From assembly GCA_902795675.1 (NCBI GenBank), contig CADBLZ010000055.1:1-11116 (forward strand): a stretch of DNA of 11,116 nucleotides, written 5' to 3'. The first letter of the stretch is position 1. Every line of letters begins with the position of its first letter. Under the pieces are notes generated by a model. The model ran no database searches and was not told where the DNA came from. It saw only the letters and a list, made by a program, of their open reading frames with translations. The stretch is from an uncultured Erysipelotrichaceae bacterium. GTDB lineage: Bacteria > Bacillota_I > Bacilli_A > RF39 > UBA660. The translations under genes and the position numbers were made by a program. Shown here piece after piece: positions 5,722 through 11,116 of this stretch.

Positions 5722-7473
5722 TTACATTTTTTCTGGTACTGTTATTCCAAGGATATCAAGCAATTTTATATTGTTTTCATAAACTACTTTTGTTAGTAAT
5801 AATCTAGATGATTGAATATCTTTATCCTCTTCTGTTAAGATTCTATTATTAGCATAAAGATTATTATATAAATTTGTTATTTTATATAAATATTCTGTTA
5901 TATCATTAAGAGATTTTACATTGTATGATTTAAGAATTACGTTTCTTAAATTTAATAAATTTATGATTATATCACGATCTATTTTATCAGACATTTTAGT
6001 AAATGATTTGTATTCAATTCCTTGTTCATCAGCTTTTTTAAGTAGTGATTTCATTCTAATACAAGAGTATAGAAGGTATGGACCTGTTTTACCTTGTAAG
6101 TCACTAAACTTAACTGGATCAAAGTTATAATCTGTTAATCTGAATGGTATTAAGTCAGCATATTTAACTGCTGCTACTGCTACTTGACGAGCTATTGTAT
6201 TTCTTTCTTCACCAGTAATGTTTGGTAAGATTTTCTTTTCACATTCAGTTGTAACCATATCTAGTAGATCAGTTAATGCCATTACGCCACCATCTCTAGT
6301 TTTAAATGGTTTACCATCTGCTCCATTCATTGTTCCGAATGGGAAATGTTCTAGAACAGTATTATCATTTACTATTTCACCTTTACGGGCTGCTCTAAAT
6401 ACTTGTTCAAAGTGTAGAGATTGACGAGCATCTGTTATGTACCATATTTCATCAGGATTAAACTTTTTCATACGTTCTAAAATACAAGCTAAGTCAGTTG
6501 TATCATATGAAGCTGATCCATTACTCTTTATAAGTATTAATGGTGGTACTTCGTGATCGTCATCTTCTTTACTTATGTAAACAACTTCTGCGCCTTCACT
6601 TTTCTCAACAACGTGTTTATTTTTTAATACTTCTACTAGCTCATCCATGTATTCAGCACCATCGGATTCACCTTCCCAAATGTCAAAGTGAGCATTTAGT
6701 TGATCATATATATTTTTGATATCTGCTTTAGATATTTCCATTATTTGTTTCCATAATTCCATCAAACCTTTTTCTTTGTTTTGGAAACGTGCTGTTATAT
6801 CTCTAGCTTCATTTAAATATTCTTCATCGTACTTAGCTTTATCACTTGCTATTGGATAAATTAAGATTAAGTCTTCTGCTGTTACAGGACATTCTTTTGG
6901 ATATTCGCCTTTATATTCTTTATCAAAATAAGGAAGTTCTGGAAATCTATCTTTGATTTCTTTCATTACTAAACCAATTGGTCTTCCCCAGTCACCTAGG
7001 TGAGCGTCTGATATAGTTTCATTACCTAAAGATTTTGCTAATCTATTAAGAGCTTCACCAATGTTAGCGCTTCTTAAATGACCAACGTGTAATGCTTTAG
7101 CTACATTTGCTCCACCGTAATCTAAATATATTTTTTTCTTATTTTCATTTTCATAGTTTAGATTTATGTTGCTATTTAATTCATTAACATGATCTATTAA
7201 TGCTTCGTCTTTAAAAGTAATATTAATGAATCCTGGTCCTGCTATATTAATATCTTGATATCTATCATCTTCTTTAATAGAATCTACTATTTTAGTAGCT
7301 ATTTCACGTGGATTTGTATGATTAGCTTTAGCTAATTCCATTGCACCATTATATTGGTAATCACCAAATTCTGGACGTGATGATGTATTTAAGACAACGT
7401 TATCTATTTCATAACCTAGTTCCTTTATTTTACTTTTAATATATTCTTGTTCTTTTTCTATAAATGCAGTCAT
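5722..7473 (-). CDS. argS: Arginyl-tRNA synthetase
   Basis: A class I aminoacyl-tRNA synthetase that charges tRNA-Arg in the cytoplasm; 583 residues, normal for the family. The N-terminal tRNA-binding (Add-1) domain covers about 1-95, ending in GPGFINI (79-85). The catalytic domain has DYGGANVAKALHVGHLRSA with the HIGH-type motif HVGH at 129-132, HLGDWGRPIG (158-167) and a KMSKS-equivalent in GKPFKTRDGG (387-396). The DALR anticodon-binding domain runs from about 460, and the chain ends TVPEKM, close to the usual VPxRM end. The usual proline after GG in the nucleotide-binding segment (GGPNVAKP) is alanine here at both positions, a mild change. ATG 7473 overlaps the stop of the upstream gene as TAATG, and AAGGAAG lies 7 bases before it, so the two are translationally coupled. 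Confidence 0.97.
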   Translation of the reverse strand: MTAFIEKEQEYIKSKIKELGYEIDNVVLNTSSRPEFGDYQYNGAMELAKANHTNPREIATKIVDSIKEDDRYQDINIAGPGFINITFKDEALIDHVNELNSNINLNYENENKKKIYLDYGGANVAKALHVGHLRSANIGEALNRLAKSLGNETISDAHLGDWGRPIGLVMKEIKDRFPELPYFDKEYKGEYPKECPVTAEDLILIYPIASDKAKYDEEYLNEARDITARFQNKEKGLMELWKQIMEISKADIKNIYDQLNAHFDIWEGESDGAEYMDELVEVLKNKHVVEKSEGAEVVYISKEDDDHEVPPLILIKSNGSASYDTTDLACILERMKKFNPDEIWYITDARQSLHFEQVFRAARKGEIVNDNTVLEHFPFGTMNGADGKPFKTRDGGVMALTDLLDMVTTECEKKILPNITGEERNTIARQVAVAAVKYADLIPFRLTDYNFDPVKFSDLQGKTGPYLLYSCIRMKSLLKKADEQGIEYKSFTKMSDKIDRDIIINLLNLRNVILKSYNVKSLNDITEYLYKITNLYNNLYANNRILTEEDKDIQSSRLLLTKVVYENNIKLLDILGITVPEKM

Positions 7474-7820
7474 TATGACACTTCCTTTATTTCAATTTCT
7501 AGTTTAGTCGTATCTTTATCGTCCTTTAATTTACTTATTAAAGTTATTTTATTAACTTCTTCTTGATAACTTAATTTATCAATAGGAAGATCAAATTTAA
7601 GTTGTTCTTTTTTTAATAAAAGTAGACCATTTTTTTCATTGATATCAAATTCTATTTGATAATCATTATTTTCTCTTATATATTTATCTTTATTTATTTT
7701 ATTAGTTACATCATTATGATTAAAAACAATATAAGAATCATGATTAATACATCTGATTGATTCTGTTGATTCGATCATTTTATCATTCTGATATATTTTA
7801 AGTGAGATTGTCTTAATCAT
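7473..7820 (-). CDS. DUF1934 (YwiB-like) small protein upstream of argS
   Basis: A 115-residue protein with alternating hydrophobic and polar residues that predict a beta-strand-rich fold, for example SLKIYQNDKMIESTES, YQIEFDINEKNGLLLLKKEQ and TKLEIEIKEV. No signal peptide, membrane segment or cysteine motif is present. Size, strand pattern and position immediately before argS fit the DUF1934/YwiB family, a calycin-like beta-barrel protein of unknown function found beside argS in Bacillus. No short signature motif clinches this, so the assignment leans on context. The stop overlaps the argS start by one base. The gene has its own promoter, whose -35 box lies inside the parB terminator. The ribosome binding site is weak (AGAAAGAAGAA before ATG 7820). 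A regulatory role on argS is only a guess from the coupling. Confidence 0.6.
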   Translation of the reverse strand: MIKTISLKIYQNDKMIESTESIRCINHDSYIVFNHNDVTNKINKDKYIRENNDYQIEFDINEKNGLLLLKKEQLKFDLPIDKLSYQEEVNKITLISKLKDDKDTTKLEIEIKEVS

Positions 7821-7848
7821 AAGAATTCTTCTTTCTTTTTTGAGTTAG

Positions 7849-7877
7849 ATTATAACAACATATCTTAAAAAAGACAA
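7849..7877 (-). promoter_or_regulatory. Promoter of the DUF1934-argS operon
   Basis: TTGTCT (7877-7872), a 17-base spacer and TATAAT (7854-7849) with an extended TGn motif. The -35 box lies within the right arm of the parB terminator hairpin. The predicted start near 7842 gives a leader of about 20 bases. Confidence 0.75.
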
Positions 7878-7892
7878 CTAGTTGTTGTCTTT
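7867..7892 (-). terminator. Rho-independent terminator of parB, enclosing its stop codon
   Basis: AAAGACAAC (7892-7884) pairs perfectly with GTTGTCTTT (7878-7870) across a 5-base loop and runs into TTT on the minus strand. The left arm encodes Lys-Asp-Asn and the TAG stop (7880-7878) spans the loop and first base of the right arm. The right arm also contains the next promoter's -35 box. Confidence 0.85.
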
Positions 7893-9275
7893 ATCTATTT
7901 GAATTGTTATTTGATAATTATCATCAAAATCGATTTCTTCAATTTTAGCAGTAATACCACTTGAATTTAACATTTCAACATCTTTTCTAAAGATATCTAT
8001 TGCATCTTTTAATTCTAAACTCTTAATTTGTTCTTCATGTTGTTCATAGTCAAGATAGTTAGCTGCTTCCATTGGATTTGGAACTTCTTTTTTAATCTCT
8101 TTTGGTGCATTATCAATATTTATAGCTTCATCATTTTGATTAAAAAATTTGTTATTAGGATTGAAGTTAAATGTTTGTTGTTCATTAGTGAATGTTTCAT
8201 TCATTGGTTTCATGATGTCTGGTTTTTCTTCAAATTCAGGAACAACTTCTTCTGGTTCACCAAATGTTGGTGAACTAAATACTTCTACACCAGAATCTGA
8301 TACTGAATCATTAGGTTCTCCATAGTTAAAGAATCTACCTTCATTTTCAGTAATTTGATCATCTTTAATGATGTTTTCAGATGATTCAGGTGTTACTATA
8401 TTTAATCCTTGAATATTCTCTGTAACTGGAATTCTATTAGGTATTTCTCCAGTTTGAGCAACAGCATTAGTTGATTCTTCTTCTGGTGTTCTAATTATAT
8501 CTTCACTATTATCAATTGATAGTGTTTCAAGTGGAGCATCCACTACTTCTTGTGGAGCCATGAAATCTGGTTTTTCTTTTTTCTTATTTAAATCTTGTGC
8601 GTTAGCCATTATTTCAGCTACTGTACGAGGTCCATCAATAATGGCAGGACCTTCTGATGTATTAGTATTAGGATTTAGTGTTTTATTTATTTCTAAATCT
8701 AACTGACGTACTGTTAATCTTTCATTAATTATTTTATGTAACCAATCTCTTTGTTGTTCTTTAGATGATAGTCTTAATAATGTACGAGCATGTCTTTCAG
8801 ATATTTTTTCATCTAATAGTGCTTGTTGTACTTCATCATCTAAATTTAGTAATCTTAATTTATTAGCTACAGCTGGTTGACTTAAGCCCATTTTTTTAGC
8901 TAGTTGTTCTTGTGTTAAGTAACCTTTATCTAATAGATTTTTATATGATCTAGCTTCTTCAATAGCTGTTAGGTCTTTTCTTTGAACGTTTTCTACTAAA
9001 GCTACTTCGGCAGATTTGTTATCATCTATATTAGATATTACTGCAGGTACAGTAGTTAAACCAGCTATTTGAGCTGCTTTAAATCTTCTTTCACCAGCAA
9101 TTATTTCATATTTATCGCCAAGTTTTCTTAGTACTAATGGTTGAATAATACCATTTTCTCTTATTGATGCTGCAAGTTCTTGTAATGCTTGTTCATCAAA
9201 ATTTAGTCTTGGTTGAAATCTATTTGGAATTATGTCTTCTACATGTACTTGTAAAACTCCTGATTCTAAGTTCAT
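7878..9275 (-). CDS. parB: ParB/Noc-family DNA-binding protein with long acidic C-terminal extension
   Basis: A CTP-switch DNA-clamp protein for chromosome segregation or nucleoid occlusion. Of its 465 residues the first 200 are a clear ParB core: ParB/Srx domain with IIPNRFQPR (15-23), GERRFKAA (61-68, CTP-binding box) and ENVQRKDL (95-102), then helix-turn-helix LTQEQLAKKMGLSQPAVANK (120-139) and ISERHARTLL (158-167). HTH wording and position straight after mnmG-rsmG resemble Noc, and no parA/soj lies beside it, yet the N-terminus lacks Noc's membrane-binding amphipathic helix. Residues about 205-415 are low-complexity, acidic and Asn/Pro-rich, probably disordered. The final 45 residues (KDAIDIFRKDVEMLNSSGIT onward) look folded and may be a dimerisation domain. 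AGGGGC precedes ATG 9275. It has its own promoter and terminator. ParB and Noc remain alternatives. Confidence 0.88.
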   Translation of the reverse strand: MNLESGVLQVHVEDIIPNRFQPRLNFDEQALQELAASIRENGIIQPLVLRKLGDKYEIIAGERRFKAAQIAGLTTVPAVISNIDDNKSAEVALVENVQRKDLTAIEEARSYKNLLDKGYLTQEQLAKKMGLSQPAVANKLRLLNLDDEVQQALLDEKISERHARTLLRLSSKEQQRDWLHKIINERLTVRQLDLEINKTLNPNTNTSEGPAIIDGPRTVAEIMANAQDLNKKKEKPDFMAPQEVVDAPLETLSIDNSEDIIRTPEEESTNAVAQTGEIPNRIPVTENIQGLNIVTPESSENIIKDDQITENEGRFFNYGEPNDSVSDSGVEVFSSPTFGEPEEVVPEFEEKPDIMKPMNETFTNEQQTFNFNPNNKFFNQNDEAINIDNAPKEIKKEVPNPMEAANYLDYEQHEEQIKSLELKDAIDIFRKDVEMLNSSGITAKIEEIDFDDNYQITIQIDKDNN

Positions 9276-9311
9276 ATAATCTGCCCCTAATCTATTATCT
9301 TTCTATTATTT

Positions 9312-9340
9312 ATAATACTTTATTTTGTATTTTTTTTCAA
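9312..9340 (-). promoter_or_regulatory. Promoter of parB
   Basis: TTGAAA (9340-9335), a 17-base spacer and TATTAT (9317-9312) on the minus strand. There is no clear terminator between rsmG and this promoter, so parB could also receive read-through from mnmG-rsmG. Confidence 0.65.
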
Positions 9341-9364
9341 TAAATTGTTATTTCCCAACCGTTT

Positions 9365-10069
9365 TTATAGTGGTTTTTTGACAATTTGATCATATCGACG
9401 AGGATAACCTTTTGGTGTCTTGTCGATTTTGTTTATGAAGATGATATTTCTTTCAGCTTCTTCTTTTGGTAATTTTAGTTTTTCTATTCTTTCTACTTTA
9501 CCATTTAATTTTTGAATACCAGATTTAGCTAGTTCTAATTCTTCATCAGCATGACCTTTTAGGGATATGAAATATCCATTTACTTTTACTAATGGTAAGC
9601 ATAGTTCTACTAATTCTGGTAGATTCTTGACAGCTCTAGCTATTACGACATCATATGAATCTAGATTTGCTAGTGCATATTCTTCTGATCTAGTTTGAAC
9701 TGTTTTGATACCTTTTAGGTTTAGTTTTTTTATTAAGTTATTTAAAAATGTTATTTTTTTATTATTTGAATCTAATAAAGTTACTTCTATATTAGGAAAG
9801 AATATTTTTAATATTACACCAGGAAAACCTGCTCCTGTTCCTACATCTATTAAATTAGTTACTTTATTAAAGTCATAGTATGATGCAACTAGAATAGAGT
9901 CATAGAAGTGTTTTAAGTAAACATCTTTTTCTTCTGTTATAGCAGTTAAGTTAGTATGACTATTATATTCAACTAGGTACTTGTAATATGTATCTAATTG
10001 ATTCATTATTTCATCATTGATATTGATATTTAAATTATTTAAGTATTCTTTAAATTCTTCTTTATTCAT
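9365..10069 (-). CDS. rsmG: 16S rRNA (guanine-N7) methyltransferase RsmG
   Basis: RsmG (GidB) methylates N7 of G527 (E. coli numbering) in the 530 loop of 16S rRNA using SAM. The protein has 234 residues, normal length. Signatures are NLTAITEEKDVYLKHFYDSI (about 40-59), the SAM-binding DVGTGAGFPGVILKI (about 75-89), ARAVKNLPEL (about 144-153) and a C-terminal segment with RNIIFINK and PKGYPRRYDQIVKKPL, which is strongly conserved in the family. Its ATG overlaps the end of mnmG by 8 bases (ATGAATAA), and AAAGGGA about 9 bases upstream serves as the ribosome binding site. mnmG-rsmG is the classic pair near the Firmicutes origin. Nothing abnormal is seen. Confidence 0.97.
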   Translation of the reverse strand: MNKEEFKEYLNNLNININDEIMNQLDTYYKYLVEYNSHTNLTAITEEKDVYLKHFYDSILVASYYDFNKVTNLIDVGTGAGFPGVILKIFFPNIEVTLLDSNNKKITFLNNLIKKLNLKGIKTVQTRSEEYALANLDSYDVVIARAVKNLPELVELCLPLVKVNGYFISLKGHADEELELAKSGIQKLNGKVERIEKLKLPKEEAERNIIFINKIDKTPKGYPRRYDQIVKKPL

Positions 10070-11116
10070 TATTGTATTCCCTTTTTAAGTAAACGCTTAA
10101 GATAGATATATCAGCTGGATTTACTCCACTAATACGAATAGCTTGAGCAATTGTTTTTGGTCTTACTTCTTTTAGTTTTTGTCTAGCTTCTGATGCTATG
10201 TTTTTTATTTTGTCATAATCAATATCTTCTGGTATTTGTTTCTTTTCTAGTTTTAACATTTTTTCTACTTCTTTATATGTTTTACTAATATAACCATCGT
10301 ATTTTAAGTTAATTTCAACTTGTTCTTTTATTTCATCACTAAATGGAATATCAATTACTGATGATAAGAATGTCATATTAATTTCTGGTCTTTTAATAAG
10401 TTTTTCTAAGCTTAATGAACCTACTGGTAATTGAATATTAGCTTCGATAAATTTATTTTTTACTTCTTCAGTTATTTTTAGTTTAGTATCTTCCATATAT
10501 TTATTAAGAGCTGCTATTTGTTCTTTTTTATCATTTAAACGATTCATTTGCTCTTCAGATATCATACCAACGTTATATCCATATTCTCTTAATCTTAAGT
10601 CAGCATTATCACTACGTAGTAGTAATCTAAATTCTGCTCTACTTGTTAGTAATCTATATGGATCTCTTATACCTTTAGTAATTAAGTCATCTATTAAGAC
10701 ACCTATATAAGCATCTGATCTTTTAAGTACTAATGGTTCTTTTCCTTCTATTTTTAGTGAAGCATTAATACCTGCCATTAAACCTTGGCATGCAGCTTCT
10801 TCGTATCCACTAGTACCATTTATTTGACCAGCTGTGTATAGGTTTTCTAATACTTTAGTTTCAAGTGATGCATTTAATTGAGTTGGATAAATAGCATCAT
10901 ATTCGATAGCATAACCATATTTAAGAATTTTAGCATTCTCTAAACCAGGTAAACTGTGAACCATTTGTTCTTGAACTTCTGGTGGCATAGATGTACTGAA
11001 ACCTTGAACATAAATATCATCATAATATCTACTTTCTGGTTCTAGGAATAATTGATGACGTGGTTTATCAGAGAATCTAACTACTTTGTCTTCAATTGAT
11101 GGACAATATCTTGGAC
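10062..11116 (-). CDS. mnmG: tRNA uridine 5-carboxymethylaminomethyl modification enzyme MnmG (N-terminus beyond right edge)
   Basis: MnmG (GidA), with MnmE, installs the cmnm5/nm5 group on wobble uridine 34 of certain tRNAs, using FAD. The frame is open to the right edge, so this is the C-terminal 350 residues and the FAD-binding N-terminus is missing. Visible signatures are PRYCPSIEDK at the edge, YVQGFSTSMP, YTAGQINGTSGYEEAACQG, LKRSDAYIGVLIDDLITKG and YRLLTSRAEFRLLLRSDNAD, followed by the helical C-terminal domain that contacts MnmE and tRNA. A Met at 10988 is internal, since the upstream residues are plainly MnmG. The stop codon lies inside the start of rsmG. No irregularity is seen. Confidence 0.97.
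   Translation of the reverse strand, partial: PRYCPSIEDKVVRFSDKPRHQLFLEPESRYYDDIYVQGFSTSMPPEVQEQMVHSLPGLENAKILKYGYAIEYDAIYPTQLNASLETKVLENLYTAGQINGTSGYEEAACQGLMAGINASLKIEGKEPLVLKRSDAYIGVLIDDLITKGIRDPYRLLTSRAEFRLLLRSDNADLRLREYGYNVGMISEEQMNRLNDKKEQIAALNKYMEDTKLKITEEVKNKFIEANIQLPVGSLSLEKLIKRPEINMTFLSSVIDIPFSDEIKEQVEINLKYDGYISKTYKEVEKMLKLEKKQIPEDIDYDKIKNIASEARQKLKEVRPKTIAQAIRISGVNPADISILSVYLKREYNNE

Noticed and set aside
5704..5728. AATGT/ACATT hairpin after the argS stop as a terminator
   Set aside because: The stem is only 5 bp with no G+C-rich part and no T-tract on the minus strand.
7309..7324. Possible parS/Noc-box-like site (ATTTCACGTG) in argS
   Set aside because: About 11 of 16 positions match, the outer bases do not form the palindrome, and the bases encode a normal ArgRS segment.

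Overview
The window comes from an AT-rich Gram-positive chromosome, most likely a member of the class Bacilli or its gut-dwelling Erysipelotrichales/RF39-like relatives. The reasons are the RNA polymerase delta subunit, strong AGGAGG-like ribosome binding sites, the mnmG-rsmG-parB/noc order typical of the Firmicutes origin region, and a condensed version of the Bacillus rpoE...murA...rpmE...prfA-prmC block. MurA implies a peptidoglycan wall, and prmC ends at TGA while Trp is encoded by TGG, so this is not a code-4 mycoplasma. All genes lie on the minus strand, so transcription runs from high to low coordinates.

Layout in transcription order: mnmG (5' end beyond the right edge) overlaps rsmG. 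A ParB/Noc-type DNA-binding protein with a very long acidic tail follows from its own promoter and terminator. Next come a DUF1934-like gene coupled to argS, then rpoE (delta) with its own promoter and terminator, then a tightly packed prfA-prmC-murA operon. A promoter at the end of murA drives a 480-base non-coding interval, followed by a 174-residue four-helix membrane protein, rpmE with promoter and terminator, and a sugar-transfer-type ATP-grasp protein cut by the left edge.

The most interesting element is the non-coding interval (about 2024 to 1590). It is clearly richer in G+C than an ordinary intergenic stretch here, starts at a near-consensus promoter, contains many self-complementary stems and sits directly upstream of a protein that looks like OapA, the OLE-associated membrane protein, including a DxxxD motif. 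I interpret it as an OLE (ornate, large, extremophilic) RNA in a compact form, placed between murA and rpmE, where Bacillus carries rho.

Other points: three terminators enclose the stop codon of their gene within the hairpin and are followed at once by the next promoter; the ParB/Noc homologue has an acidic linker of more than 200 residues; RF1 has unusual residues around its GGQ motif and is co-transcribed with PrmC, the enzyme that methylates that glutamine.
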